From assembly GCF_028471945.1 (NCBI RefSeq), contig NZ_CP110128.1, forward strand, positions 1-64,000: a DNA stretch of 64,000 nucleotides. Reading direction: 5' to 3'. The notes under the pieces were generated by a model. It had not been told where the DNA came from. It ran no database searches and saw only the letters and a program-made list of their open reading frames with translations. A program made the position numbers and the translations under genes. Each line of letters starts with the position of its first letter. Position 1 is the stretch's first letter. Shown here piece after piece: positions 31,578-40,541 of the stretch. This DNA is from Pseudomonas sp. WJP1 (GTDB taxonomy: Bacteria; Pseudomonadota; Gammaproteobacteria; Pseudomonadales; Pseudomonadaceae).

Positions 31578-31662
31578 GCCCAAGACTCACCATTTCGGGT
31601 CCAGGCTTCGCGGTTTGAAGTCGGGGCCCTTTTTGGTTTAACAATCGCTCAAAGGAATACAC

Positions 31663-32430
31663 ATGGAATGGCTGACCAACCCTGAAATCTGGGTTGCCTT
31701 CTTTACCCTGACCGCCCTGGAAATCGTCCTGGGTATCGATAACATCATCATGATTTCGATCCTGGTCAGCCGCATGCCCAAGCACATGCAACAGCGCACC
31801 CGGATTTTCGGCCTGGCGCTGGCCATGGTCACGCGGATTCTGTTGCTGCTGTCGATCACCTGGGTCATGCGTCTCACCGCCGACCTGTTCGAAGTGTTCG
31901 GCCAGGGTATCTCCGGGCGTGACCTGATCCTGTTCTTCGGTGGCCTGTTCCTGTTGTGGAAGAGCTCGCAAGAGATGTACCACGCGCTGGAAGGTGAAGA
32001 CGAAAGCGACGACGAGCCTTCGCTCAAGGGCGGCAACTTCCTCTACACCATCATCCAGATCGCGATCATCGACATCGTGTTCTCCCTGGACTCGGTGATC
32101 ACCGCCGTCGGCATGGTCTCCCACGTACCGGTCATGGTGGCAGCGATTGTCGTGGCGGTACTGGTGATGATGCTGGCCTCGGGCACGATCAGCGCGTTCA
32201 TCGACAAGCACCCTTCGTTGAAGATGCTGGCGCTGGCGTTCCTGTTGATCGTGGGTATGGTGCTGATTGCCGAAGCCTTCGACGTACACGTGCCAAAAGG
32301 CTACGTCTACTTCGCCATGGCGTTCTCGCTGGCGGTGGAAGCGATCAACATCAAGATGCGCACCGCGATTGCGAGAAAGAAGAAGCAGCAGGATCCGGTG
32401 AAACTGCGCAAGGACATTCCGGGGCAGTAA
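31663..32430 (+). CDS. TerC-family integral membrane protein
   Basis: A 255-residue membrane protein of the TerC/Alx family with about seven hydrophobic segments. The family signatures are EIVLGIDNIIMISILVSRMP near the N-terminus and IDIVFSLDSVITAVGM in the middle, each placing an Asp in a membrane helix, as expected for metal-ion handling. Relatives export Mn2+ or contribute to tellurite resistance. No tellurite gene cluster is present, and the 85-bp leader is too short for a yybP-ykoY riboswitch that I could recognise. A strong terminator follows. Confidence 0.9.
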   Translation: MEWLTNPEIWVAFFTLTALEIVLGIDNIIMISILVSRMPKHMQQRTRIFGLALAMVTRILLLLSITWVMRLTADLFEVFGQGISGRDLILFFGGLFLLWKSSQEMYHALEGEDESDDEPSLKGGNFLYTIIQIAIIDIVFSLDSVITAVGMVSHVPVMVAAIVVAVLVMMLASGTISAFIDKHPSLKMLALAFLLIVGMVLIAEAFDVHVPKGYVYFAMAFSLAVEAINIKMRTAIARKKKQQDPVKLRKDIPGQ

Positions 32431-32449
32431 CCCGAATGCCTTGCTGAGC

Positions 32450-32475
32450 AAAAAGGGGCCTTCGGGCCCCTTTTT
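32450..32475 (+). terminator. Rho-independent terminator after the TerC gene
   Basis: AAAAAGGGGCC-TTCG-GGCCCCTTTTT: an 11-bp stem closed by a TTCG tetraloop with a T-tract, 20 bp after the stop. Confidence 0.95.
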
Positions 32476-32645
32476 CTTTGTCTGCATCAAACTTTTTTCA
32501 TGACAGTTTTGTTTCAATCACTTCTTTAGCTATGCGATGCTGGCGCCCAGACCGTTAGCCAACTACAGCTTAACTACAGAACGTAGAACGTCGCGCGGCA
32601 CCGTCAACTTGCCCCTTTGGGGCGCTACCACCACAGGGGGCCTGC

Positions 32646-34304
32646 ATGCTCACCCTGCTCAATCTTCTCTCAGCCGTAGCCTTGCTGATCTGGGGCACGC
32701 ACATCGTCCGAACCGGCATCTTGCGGGTCTACGGCTCCAACCTGCGTCACGTCATCGGACAGAACATGTCCAAGCGCTGGCTGGCGTTCATCTCGGGGAT
32801 CGTCGTGACCGCGATGGTCCAGAGCAGTAACGCCACGGCGATGCTCGTCACCTCGTTCGTCGGCCAGGGCCTGATGGCGCTGACCCCCGCCCTGGCAACG
32901 ATGCTCGGGGCCGATGTCGGTACGGCATTGATGGCGCGGGTGCTGACTTTCGATCTGTCATGGCTCTCGCCACTGCTGATATTTCTCGGGGTGATTTTCT
33001 TCCTGTCGCGCAAACAGACGCGGCTCGGGCAAATGGGCCGCGTGAGCATTGGCCTGGGGCTGATCATTCTGGCACTGCAATTGATTGTCGAAGCGGCCGC
33101 GCCGATCACCCACGCCCAAGGGGTGAAAGTGATTTTCGCCTCGCTGACCGGCGACATTTTGCTCGACGCCCTGGTTGGCGCGTTGTTCGCGATGATTTCC
33201 TACTCCAGCCTGGCGGCGGTCCTGCTGACCGCGACCCTCGCCGGCGCCAGCGTGATCAGCCTGCCGGTGGCCATCGGCCTGGTGATCGGTGCCAACATCG
33301 GCAGTGGCATTCTCGCGTTCCTCAGCACCAGCATGCAGAACGCCGCCGGCCGCCAGGTGGCGTTGGGCAGCCTGTTGTACAAGATGATCGGCCTGTTGCT
33401 GATCATTCCGGTGCTCGACCCCCTGGTGCACTGGATCGACAGCCTCGACTTCAGCCCCCAGGAAATGGTCATCGGCTTCCACCTGCTCTACAACACGGCG
33501 CGTTGCCTGGTCCTGCTGCCCAGTGTCGGGCCGATGGCCAGGTTCTGTGCGTGGATACTGCCCGAGCGCCCGCAAACCAACGGCATGGTCAAACCCCGGC
33601 ACCTTGACCCGACAGCCTTGGTCACCCCAAGCCTGGCGTTGGCCAATGCGGCCCGGGAAACCCTGCGCATGGGCGATCTGATCGACAACATGCTGGAGGC
33701 CATGCTCGACGTGCTCCACGGCAAGCAAACGGCAGTGACCCAGGAAATGCGGCGTCTGACCGATGATGTCGAGGCGCTCTACAGCGCAATCAAGCTGTAT
33801 CTGGCGCAAATGCCCCGGGAAGACCTCAGCGACCAGGACAGCCGGCGCTGGGCGGAAATCATCGAACTGGCGATCAACCTCAAACTCGCCAGCGACTTGA
33901 TCGAACGCATGCTGCGCAAAGTCCAGCAGCAGAAAACCGCCCAGCGCCGGTCGTTTTCCGAGGTGGGGCTGGAAGAGTTGGCCGGGCTACATAGCCAGTT
34001 GATCTCCAACCTGCGCCTGGGCTTGTCGGTATTTCTCAGTGGCGACAAGGAAAGTGCGCGCCAGTTGCTGCGGGAGAAACGTCGCTTTCGCGCACAGGAA
34101 CGCCGCCTGGCCCACGCCCATGTCAGCCGTTTGCAACGTAAGATCGTGCAAAGTATCGAGACCAGTTCGCTGCACCTGGAGTTGATTGCCGACATGAAGC
34201 GTCTAAATTCACTGTTTTGCAGCAGTGCCTACGTGGTATTGGAAACGTCTGACACCGGGGCACTGGCGGTCGACGATTTGGCGGACATCACACATTCGCC
34301 TTGA
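32646..34304 (+). CDS. Na+/phosphate cotransporter-like protein with PhoU-like C-terminal domain
   Basis: A 552-residue protein of the NptA/YjbB type. The N-terminal half has two inverted Na/Pi-cotransporter repeats with the QSS motif (VQSSNATAMLVTSFVGQGL, about residues 58-76, and a second copy-like ISYSSLAAVLL near 185). The C-terminal part (about 340-535) is helical and PhoU-like. It probably exports or imports phosphate coupled to sodium and senses it through the tail. The 165-bp leader has one CTGTCAT half-site of a Pho box on the minus strand but no second half, so PhoB control is unsupported. Confidence 0.87.
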   Translation: MLTLLNLLSAVALLIWGTHIVRTGILRVYGSNLRHVIGQNMSKRWLAFISGIVVTAMVQSSNATAMLVTSFVGQGLMALTPALATMLGADVGTALMARVLTFDLSWLSPLLIFLGVIFFLSRKQTRLGQMGRVSIGLGLIILALQLIVEAAAPITHAQGVKVIFASLTGDILLDALVGALFAMISYSSLAAVLLTATLAGASVISLPVAIGLVIGANIGSGILAFLSTSMQNAAGRQVALGSLLYKMIGLLLIIPVLDPLVHWIDSLDFSPQEMVIGFHLLYNTARCLVLLPSVGPMARFCAWILPERPQTNGMVKPRHLDPTALVTPSLALANAARETLRMGDLIDNMLEAMLDVLHGKQTAVTQEMRRLTDDVEALYSAIKLYLAQMPREDLSDQDSRRWAEIIELAINLKLASDLIERMLRKVQQQKTAQRRSFSEVGLEELAGLHSQLISNLRLGLSVFLSGDKESARQLLREKRRFRAQERRLAHAHVSRLQRKIVQSIETSSLHLELIADMKRLNSLFCSSAYVVLETSDTGALAVDDLADITHSP

Positions 34305-34408
34305 ACGTCTGGCACGGTGGTTAGTCAGTAACATTGATTCAGCCTCAAGGCCGTCATAGCGGATTGAAGGACGAAACGGATCTCCGATTGATTGCCGGGA
34401 AGCTCGTT

Positions 34409-35785
34409 ATGCGTTGTCTGTTGTTCGCCTGTCTGTTGCTTGGCTCACTCCCCTCGTTTGCCCTGGATCGCTTCCAGGTCGAAGGCTACACCCTGCGCAA
34501 CGGTTTGCAGATGTTGCTCAAGCCTGGCACCGAACGCGGCCATGTGGCGATTCGGCTGGTGGTTGGCGTAGGCCTGGATGATTTCGGTTGCGCCGAGAAA
34601 GAACTGCCGCACCTGCTTGAACACTTGCTGTTCAGCGGCATCGACGCCAGCGGTGAAGGCGGCCTGGAGGAGCGCATGCAGGCGCTGGGTGGCGAGTGGA
34701 ACGCTTTCACCAGCAACGCCGACACCACGTTCGTGATCGAAGCCCCGGCGAAAAACCAGCGCAAGGTGCTCGACCTGCTGCTGGCGCTGCTGACGCAAAC
34801 CCATTTCGATGACGACGCCATCCACGCCGCCAAGCAAGTGGTCGAGCGTGAAGACGGCGGCCACTACACCCACCTGCAACGCTGGCTGGATCGCCAGGAC
34901 CTGGGCAATACCGCCAGCAAACAACTGGCCGTGGAGCTGGGCCTCAAATGCCCTGAGCGCGCGGAAGTCGATCACCTGACCCGCGAACAGCTGGAGAACG
35001 TGCGCAAGGGCTGGTACGCGCCCAACAACATGACGCTGATCGTCGTCGGCGACCTCGACCGGTTACTGCCGGCCTATCTGGATCGGGCTTATGGCGCGCT
35101 GACCGCCATCGACCCGACCGAGCACCCGCCCCTGCCACAAATCCAGGCCAGCGCTGCCCATGAGCGCAACCTGATTCATGGCTTCGTCGGTGGCGGGGCC
35201 AAGCTGCACTGGCTGGTACCGGAGCCGGTACTGGACGATCAGCACGACGAAACCTTCGACCTGCTCAAGGATTATCTGGACTGGGCACTCTATCGCCAGC
35301 TGCGCCTGGCACACAGCTTGTCCTATGGTCCCTGGGCCGAGCGTGAGGTGTTTGGCGGCGTCGGCTTCATGAGCCTGAATGCCGACCTTGAGCGCGACGA
35401 CGTGGCCGAAGCGCAAGAGGTGCTGGATGAATTGAAGGCCGGTTTGCTCAAGGACGGTCTCAATGCCGAGACCTTCAACCGCCTCAAACAGGCCGCCATC
35501 GCTCGCCAGGCCTGGGCGGTGCAAGGCAACAGTGCACTGGCCGACTACTACTGGAGTGCCTTGGGAGACTACGAAAACGGCCGTTTCGCCAGCCCGGTCA
35601 AGGAATTGCAGGCGGTCACGCTGGCGCAAGCCAACAAGGCCATGCGCGAACTGCTCCTGCAACCGGGCTATGTGCGGATCGAAAAGCCGTTGGTGAGTTA
35701 TGACCAGTTGATGTGGGCGATTGCCGGAGTGCTGGGATTGGTGCTGTTGAGCCTGGCGGCATGGCGTTTTCATCGCAGAAAGTAA
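34409..35785 (+). CDS. Membrane-anchored M16-family zinc metallopeptidase
   Basis: A 458-residue secreted peptidase. It has a signal peptide (about 1-18, MRCLLFACLLLGSLPSFA), the inverted zinc motif HLLEH (68-72) of M16 enzymes with a downstream acidic segment VVEREDG supplying the third ligand, and a C-terminal transmembrane helix (about 435-453) followed by basic residues, so the catalytic domain should face the periplasm. Only about one M16 pair fits in this length. Start 34409 is chosen because it gives a clean signal peptide. Substrate unknown. It precedes the DUF5924/DUF2914 gene by 53 bp on the same strand. Confidence 0.85.
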   Translation: MRCLLFACLLLGSLPSFALDRFQVEGYTLRNGLQMLLKPGTERGHVAIRLVVGVGLDDFGCAEKELPHLLEHLLFSGIDASGEGGLEERMQALGGEWNAFTSNADTTFVIEAPAKNQRKVLDLLLALLTQTHFDDDAIHAAKQVVEREDGGHYTHLQRWLDRQDLGNTASKQLAVELGLKCPERAEVDHLTREQLENVRKGWYAPNNMTLIVVGDLDRLLPAYLDRAYGALTAIDPTEHPPLPQIQASAAHERNLIHGFVGGGAKLHWLVPEPVLDDQHDETFDLLKDYLDWALYRQLRLAHSLSYGPWAEREVFGGVGFMSLNADLERDDVAEAQEVLDELKAGLLKDGLNAETFNRLKQAAIARQAWAVQGNSALADYYWSALGDYENGRFASPVKELQAVTLAQANKAMRELLLQPGYVRIEKPLVSYDQLMWAIAGVLGLVLLSLAAWRFHRRK

Positions 35786-35838
35786 GCACTTTTCGCGGAT
35801 GAGGCGGTAACCTGTCAGGGATTTTTCCTACGACTACT

Positions 35839-36879
35839 GTGAACCGCCGAATGCCGACCCTGACCCTTATCGTCCAGCGCATCCTCGAACTGATGAAGCG
35901 CTACCCCGGGGTCATTGCGCTCGGCGGTTTCATCTCCGGGATCGGTAGCTTCATCCTGGTGGATCGCCAGCAGGGCCTGGCGAGCTGGATCACCACCATC
36001 ATGCTGATCAGCTGGGTCTGGCTGATGCTGGAAAACAGCCTGACCAAGCTGTTCACCCGAATCTTCAAGCGGGAAATTCCCCAGCCACTGCTGCGCTATG
36101 CGACGCAGATGATTCACCAGGAAAGCCTGTTCTTCGTCCTGCCCTTCTTTTTCATCACCACGACGTGGAACAGCGGCCAGTTGTTCTTCACCGGGCTGCT
36201 GGGCATCGCGGCGCTGATTTCCATCATCGACCCTCTCTACTACAAGTGGCTGGCGCCCCGGCGTTGGGCGTTCCTGGCGCTGCATACCCTGACCCTGTTC
36301 GCCGCCCTGCTCACCGCATTGCCGGTCATCATGCACCTGACGACCTCGCAAAGCTTCAAATGGGCACTGGGCATCGCTGTGCTGTTGTCGTTTCCCAGCC
36401 TGGCGTCGATCTTTCCGATCCGTACCGTGCGCAACGCCGTGGCGATCCTGAGTATTACCGTGGGGATCGGCGGTGTCGGCTGGGTGCTGCGTTCGTGGGT
36501 GCCACCAGCGACCCTGTGGATGACCGACGTGGCCATCAGCACCCAGATGCAGGACCGCACCCCCGGCGCCAGCCTCGAAGAAGTCAGCGCCGAGCAGATT
36601 CGCGGCGGCGGCCTCTATGCCTACACGGCGATCAACGCGCCACGTGGGCTGGATGAGCGGATTTATCACGTCTGGCAATTCAACGGCAAAGAGGTCGATC
36701 GCATCCCTCTCGATATCCACGGTGGACGCAAGGAAGGCTACCGGGCCTGGACCCACAAGCAGAACTTCCCTGGCAACCCGGCAGGCAAATGGCAGGTGCG
36801 AGTGTTGACCGAAGACGGCCAACTGATCGGTGTGTTGCGCTTCAAGGTGGCAGACAGCACACCGGTCAAAGAAAAGTGA
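35839..36879 (+). CDS. Membrane protein with DUF5924 and DUF2914 domains
   Basis: A 346-residue protein with about six to seven hydrophobic segments in the first 220 residues (DUF5924-type region) and a soluble C-terminal DUF2914 domain (about 285-340) with RIYHVWQFNGKEVDRIPLDI, KEGYRAWTHKQNFP and GKWQVRVLTEDGQLIG. DUF2914 is thought to be an extracytoplasmic binding fold; no function is known. The GTG at 35839 is used; ATG 35851 (MPTLTL) is an equal alternative, and neither has a strong ribosome site. It lies between the M16 peptidase and the MCE operon. Confidence 0.78.
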   Translation: MNRRMPTLTLIVQRILELMKRYPGVIALGGFISGIGSFILVDRQQGLASWITTIMLISWVWLMLENSLTKLFTRIFKREIPQPLLRYATQMIHQESLFFVLPFFFITTTWNSGQLFFTGLLGIAALISIIDPLYYKWLAPRRWAFLALHTLTLFAALLTALPVIMHLTTSQSFKWALGIAVLLSFPSLASIFPIRTVRNAVAILSITVGIGGVGWVLRSWVPPATLWMTDVAISTQMQDRTPGASLEEVSAEQIRGGGLYAYTAINAPRGLDERIYHVWQFNGKEVDRIPLDIHGGRKEGYRAWTHKQNFPGNPAGKWQVRVLTEDGQLIGVLRFKVADSTPVKEK

Positions 36880-36933
36880 GTCAGTTCGTGTTATTACATA
36901 GCTCTGCGTAATAGCCGAAAAAGCACGGAGCTT

Positions 36934-38082
36934 ATGACCAGCAGCACAGTGGCCGGCAATGCCCAATTGGACACCTCGCACTCCCCGCCGCAGATTCGGG
37001 TGACGGGAGACTGGACGCTTGCCCATTACGCCGACCTCAAGCACCTGAGCGAAAAGCTCGAAGGCCAATACGACGACAGCACCCGCATCGACCTCAATGG
37101 CCTCGGCGCCCTTGATACCGCCGGCGCTTCGCTGTTGGTGGAGCTGCTGGGCTCCGAGCGCCTGGGCCGATCCGCCGAACATCCCGATTGCACCCTCTCC
37201 TCCGCCGACCGCGCGTTGTTGCAGACCGTCTATCAGTCACTGACGGACTTCTGCGTGCCGCTCAAGGAGCCGGAAATCAGCGTCGGCATTCAATTGCTGA
37301 CCCGCATTGGCCGCGCGGTGGACACCGTCTGGCAGGACACCCTGCAGCTGCTGGGGTTCGTCGGCCTGATTCTGGAAACCATCGTTCGTGGGCTGTTCCG
37401 TCCCAGCCGCTGGCGCATCACGCCGATGGTGGCGCACATCGAACAGACCGGCCTCGACGCCGCGCCCATCGTTGCCCTGCTGACCTTTCTGGTGGGTGCC
37501 GTGGTGGCCTTTCTCGGGGCGACGGTGCTGACCACGTTCGGCGCCAGTGTGTTCACGGTGGACCTGGTGGCGTTTGCCTTCCTGCGCGAATTCGGCGTGC
37601 TGCTGACGGCGATCCTGATGGCCGGGCGCACCGCCAGTGCGTTCACCGCACAGATCGGTTCGATGAAGGCCAACGAGGAAATCGACGCCATCCGCACCCT
37701 GGGCCTCGACCCGATAGAGTTGCTGGTGGTGCCGCGGGTCTTGGCCCTGCTGGTGGCATTGCCGATGCTGACCTTTTTGGCGATGGTTTCGGGGATTATC
37801 GGCGGCGGCGTCGTCTGCGCGGTATCGCTGGATATTTCGCCGGCGATGTTCCTGTCGCTGCTGCAATCGGACATCGGCGTTCAGCACTTTTTGGTGGGGA
37901 TCGTCAAAGCACCGATCTTCGCGTTTCTGATTGCCGCGATCGGTTGCCTGGAAGGCTTCAAGGTCAGCGGCAGCGCCGAGTCCGTCGGCGCCCACACCAC
38001 CTCCAGCGTGGTGCAGTCGATTTTCGTGGTGATCGTGCTCGACGCCGTGGCCGCGCTGTTTTTCATGGAGATGAGCTGGTGA
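36934..38082 (+). CDS. MCE-type ABC transporter permease with N-terminal STAS domain (MlaB-MlaE fusion type)
   Basis: A 382-residue inner-membrane subunit of a phospholipid/lipid transporter. Residues about 15-110 form a STAS-like domain (TRIDLNGLGALDTAGASLLV resembles the MlaB core); residues about 120-380 are an MlaE-type permease with the conserved loop FGVLLTAILMAGRTASAFTA and the following MKANEEIDAIRTLGLDP. In E. coli the STAS subunit MlaB is a separate protein; here it is fused. First gene of a tightly packed operon: its stop overlaps the ATPase GTG start. Confidence 0.9.
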   Translation: MTSSTVAGNAQLDTSHSPPQIRVTGDWTLAHYADLKHLSEKLEGQYDDSTRIDLNGLGALDTAGASLLVELLGSERLGRSAEHPDCTLSSADRALLQTVYQSLTDFCVPLKEPEISVGIQLLTRIGRAVDTVWQDTLQLLGFVGLILETIVRGLFRPSRWRITPMVAHIEQTGLDAAPIVALLTFLVGAVVAFLGATVLTTFGASVFTVDLVAFAFLREFGVLLTAILMAGRTASAFTAQIGSMKANEEIDAIRTLGLDPIELLVVPRVLALLVALPMLTFLAMVSGIIGGGVVCAVSLDISPAMFLSLLQSDIGVQHFLVGIVKAPIFAFLIAAIGCLEGFKVSGSAESVGAHTTSSVVQSIFVVIVLDAVAALFFMEMSW

Positions 38083-38882
38083 GTCGTTTACCCCGAGCGC
38101 CCGCCGAGGCGGTGATCGAAGTCCGTGGCCTGTGCAATCGTTTCGGTAGCCAGAGCGTGCACGAAAACCTCGACCTGGATCTGTACAAGGGCGAGATCCT
38201 GGCCGTGGTCGGTGGTTCCGGTAGCGGTAAATCAGTGCTGCTGCGCAGCATTGTCGGTTTGCGCCAGCCCAGCGAGGGCGAGGTGAAAGTCTTCGGTAAA
38301 AACCTGCCGACCTTACCCGAGCACGAGCGGTCGCTGATCGAACGGCGCTTCGGTGTGCTGTTCCAGAAAGGCGCCCTGTTCTCTTCGTTGACCGTGACCG
38401 AGAACGTCGCCCTGCCCCTGATCGAACACGCGGGTTTGAGCCGTGACGATGCCGAGCACCTGGCGGCGGTGAAACTGGCCTTGGCCGGCTTACCGCTGTC
38501 GGCGGCGGACAAGTACCCCGCGTCCCTGTCCGGCGGCATGATCAAGCGGGCGGCACTGGCACGAGCCCTGGCGCTGGACCCGGACATCCTGTTTCTCGAC
38601 GAACCCACCGCCGGTCTCGATCCGATCGGTGCCGCCGCCTTCGATCAACTGATCCTGACCCTGCGTGATGCCCTGGGCCTGAGCGTGTTCCTGGTGACCC
38701 ACGACCTCGACACCCTCTACACCATCACCGACCGCGTGGCGGTACTGGCGCAGAAGAAAGTGCTGGTGGCCGATGCCATTGATGTCGTCTCGGAAACCGA
38801 CGACGCGTGGATTCACGAATACTTCCATGGCCCTCGCGGCCGCGCGGCGCTGACGGCCGCTCAACAGCTCAACGAGGTCTGA
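38079..38882 (+). CDS. MCE-type ABC transporter ATP-binding protein (MlaF-like), GTG start
   Basis: A 267-residue ATPase that powers lipid movement by the permease encoded just upstream. Motifs are Walker A GGSGSGKS, a Q-loop in LFQKGALFSSLT, the signature region YPASLSGGMIKRAALARAL, Walker B ILFLDEPTAGLDP and the H-loop LVTHDLD. The GTG start at 38079 overlaps the permease stop (GTGA). A far longer in-frame reading starting in the permease gene is an out-of-frame shadow and is rejected. Confidence 0.93.
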   Translation: MSRLPRAPAEAVIEVRGLCNRFGSQSVHENLDLDLYKGEILAVVGGSGSGKSVLLRSIVGLRQPSEGEVKVFGKNLPTLPEHERSLIERRFGVLFQKGALFSSLTVTENVALPLIEHAGLSRDDAEHLAAVKLALAGLPLSAADKYPASLSGGMIKRAALARALALDPDILFLDEPTAGLDPIGAAAFDQLILTLRDALGLSVFLVTHDLDTLYTITDRVAVLAQKKVLVADAIDVVSETDDAWIHEYFHGPRGRAALTAAQQLNEV

Positions 38883-38883
38883 C

Positions 38884-39822
38884 ATGGAAACCCGAGCCCA
38901 TCATGTATTGATCGGCCTGTTCACCGTGATTGTGGTGACAGGTGCCCTGCTCTTCGGCCTGTGGCTGGCCAAGTCCAGTGTCGACACCGAGTTCAAGGAT
39001 TACGAGGTCGTGTTCAACGAGGCGGTCAGCGGCCTGTCCAAGGGCAGTTCGGTGCAGTACAGCGGGATCAAGGTCGGCGACGTGGTGTCGCTGCGCCTGG
39101 ACCCGAAGGACCCGCGCCGGGTGCTGGCGCGGATCCGTCTGGGCGGCGATACCCCGATCAAGGAAGACACCCAGGCCAAGCTGGCGCTGACCGGGGTCAC
39201 CGGGACATCGATCATCCAGCTCAGCGGCGGCACGCCCCAGAGCCCGACGCTTAAAGGCAAGGACGGCAAACTGCCTACCATTATTGCTTCGCCCTCGCCC
39301 ATCGCCCGCTTGCTCAATGACAGCAACGACCTGATGGCCGGGGTGAATACCTTGATGCACAACGCCAACCTGATGTTTTCCATGGAAAACATCGAGCGCA
39401 TCAGCAAGACCCTGGAGCATCTGGAGCAAACCACCGGGGTCATTGCCGACCAGCGCGGCGACATTCGACAGGCCATGCAGCAACTTTCCTCGGTCGGCAA
39501 GCAGGCCAGCACCATGATGGAACAGACGTCGGCGTTGATGCGCAACGCCAATGGCTTGCTCAATGATAAGGGCAAACAGATGTTCGGCAGCGCCGAACAG
39601 GCCATGAAGTCGCTGGAGCAGAGCACCGCGACGATCAACAAACTGCTGACCACCAATCAGGATTCGCTCAACAGCGGCATGCAGGGGCTCAATGGCCTGG
39701 CCCCGGCGGTGCGTGAATTGCGTGAAACCCTCACCTCGTTGCGCGCCATTTCTCAACGCCTGGAATCCAACCCCAGCGGCTACCTGCTGGGCAGTGACAA
39801 GAGCAAGGAATTCACCCCATGA
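38884..39822 (+). CDS. MCE (MlaD-like) membrane-anchored lipid-binding protein
   Basis: A 312-residue periplasmic subunit held by one N-terminal transmembrane helix (about 9-29). The MCE domain follows (about 38-118: YEVVFNEAVSGLSKGSSVQYSGIKVG is summarised by SGLSKGSSVQYSGIKVG, then LTGVTGTSIIQLSGG), and the rest is a long helical region (about 150-300) that may form a needle or barrel like other single-MCE proteins. It begins 1 bp after the ATPase stop and overlaps the lipoprotein gene by 4 bp. Confidence 0.92.
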   Translation: METRAHHVLIGLFTVIVVTGALLFGLWLAKSSVDTEFKDYEVVFNEAVSGLSKGSSVQYSGIKVGDVVSLRLDPKDPRRVLARIRLGGDTPIKEDTQAKLALTGVTGTSIIQLSGGTPQSPTLKGKDGKLPTIIASPSPIARLLNDSNDLMAGVNTLMHNANLMFSMENIERISKTLEHLEQTTGVIADQRGDIRQAMQQLSSVGKQASTMMEQTSALMRNANGLLNDKGKQMFGSAEQAMKSLEQSTATINKLLTTNQDSLNSGMQGLNGLAPAVRELRETLTSLRAISQRLESNPSGYLLGSDKSKEFTP

Positions 39823-40436
39823 AGCTGACCCGCCTCGCCCTCCTCGCCAGCTTCACCCTGATCAGCTCGTGCTCGATCCTGCCCAAGACCGAACCCTTCG
39901 AGCTCTACCGATTGCCGTCGGCGCATAGCAGCACATCGGCCAGTCAGGTCACGCCGCAGCGCTGGTCGTTGCGCCTGAACAAACCCCAGGCCAGTGAAGC
40001 GTTGAACAGCCCGAACATCGCCGTCATTCCCCAGGGCGACGTGATCAGCAACTACAAGGGTGCACGCTGGAGCGACCCGGCGCCGGTGCTGGTGCGCAAT
40101 CGCCTGCTCGATGGTTTCCAGCGTGATGGTCGGGTGACGTTGCTCAGTACCGATGACAGCAACTTCCAGGCGGATCTGGAGCTGGGCGGTAGTTTGCAGG
40201 CGTTTCAGACCGAGTATCAGGGCACCGGCGCCAGTGTCGTGGTAAGGCTGGATGCTCTGCTGGTGCGCGGGTATGACCAGCGCATCCTTGCCAGTCGCCG
40301 CTTTGAGGTGCGCCAGCCATTGAATGATGTGAAGGTGCCCGCCGTTGTCAGCGGATTCGGCCAGGCCAACGATCAACTGACGGCACAGGTGGTGGCTTGG
40401 GCGGTGGAGCAAGGGCAGAAAGTCGCGCCCCTGTAG
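39819..40436 (+). CDS. ABC-type transport auxiliary lipoprotein (PqiC-like)
   Basis: A 205-residue outer-membrane-type lipoprotein: signal peptide with lipobox LISSC (Cys18), then a PqiC/YmbA-type domain (YRLPSAHSS; LNSPNIAVIPQGDVISNYKG; ARWSDPAPVLVRNRLLDGF). In MCE systems this protein docks the periplasmic machine at the outer membrane. It is the last gene of the four-gene operon. The stop codon TAG (40434-40436) is part of the REP repeat that begins at 40432, so the C-terminus Pro-Leu-stop is defined by the repeat. Confidence 0.9.
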   Translation: MKLTRLALLASFTLISSCSILPKTEPFELYRLPSAHSSTSASQVTPQRWSLRLNKPQASEALNSPNIAVIPQGDVISNYKGARWSDPAPVLVRNRLLDGFQRDGRVTLLSTDDSNFQADLELGGSLQAFQTEYQGTGASVVVRLDALLVRGYDQRILASRRFEVRQPLNDVKVPAVVSGFGQANDQLTAQVVAWAVEQGQKVAPL

Positions 40437-40531
40437 GAGCGAGCTCGCTCGCGATGGTCGTGAACGATAACGCGTAAAACCAGATGGCCCGCAGCGCCCT
40501 CTGGTTTTTCGCGAGCAAGCTCGCTCCTACA
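40432..40531. repeat. REP pair (REPIN-like) at the end of the MCE operon
   Basis: TGTAGGAGCGAGCTCGCTCG... (40432-40454) and its near-complement (40509-40531) are separated by 54 bp. The left copy overlaps the stop codon of the lipoprotein gene, and the spacer contains a terminator hairpin. The two flanking genes converge. Confidence 0.88.
40476..40509 (+). terminator. Terminator inside the REP pair after the MCE operon
   Basis: AAAACCAGA pairs with TCTGGTTTT across a 15-16-base G/C-rich loop and ends in a T5 tract. The flanking A and T runs would let it act on both strands. Confidence 0.75.
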
Positions 40532-40541
40532 GGGGGCTTGG

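Noticed and set aside
31578..31662. yybP-ykoY manganese riboswitch before the TerC gene
   Set aside because: The leader is only 85 bp and lacks the conserved loop sequences I would expect.
32485..32645. Pho box upstream of the Na/Pi-type gene
   Set aside because: Only one CTGTCAT half-site is present, on the minus strand; the adjoining 7-mer does not match.
37188..38078. Long N-terminal extension of the MlaF-like ATPase
   Set aside because: It is the permease gene read out of frame; the GTG at 38079 gives normal ATPase length and overlaps the permease stop.
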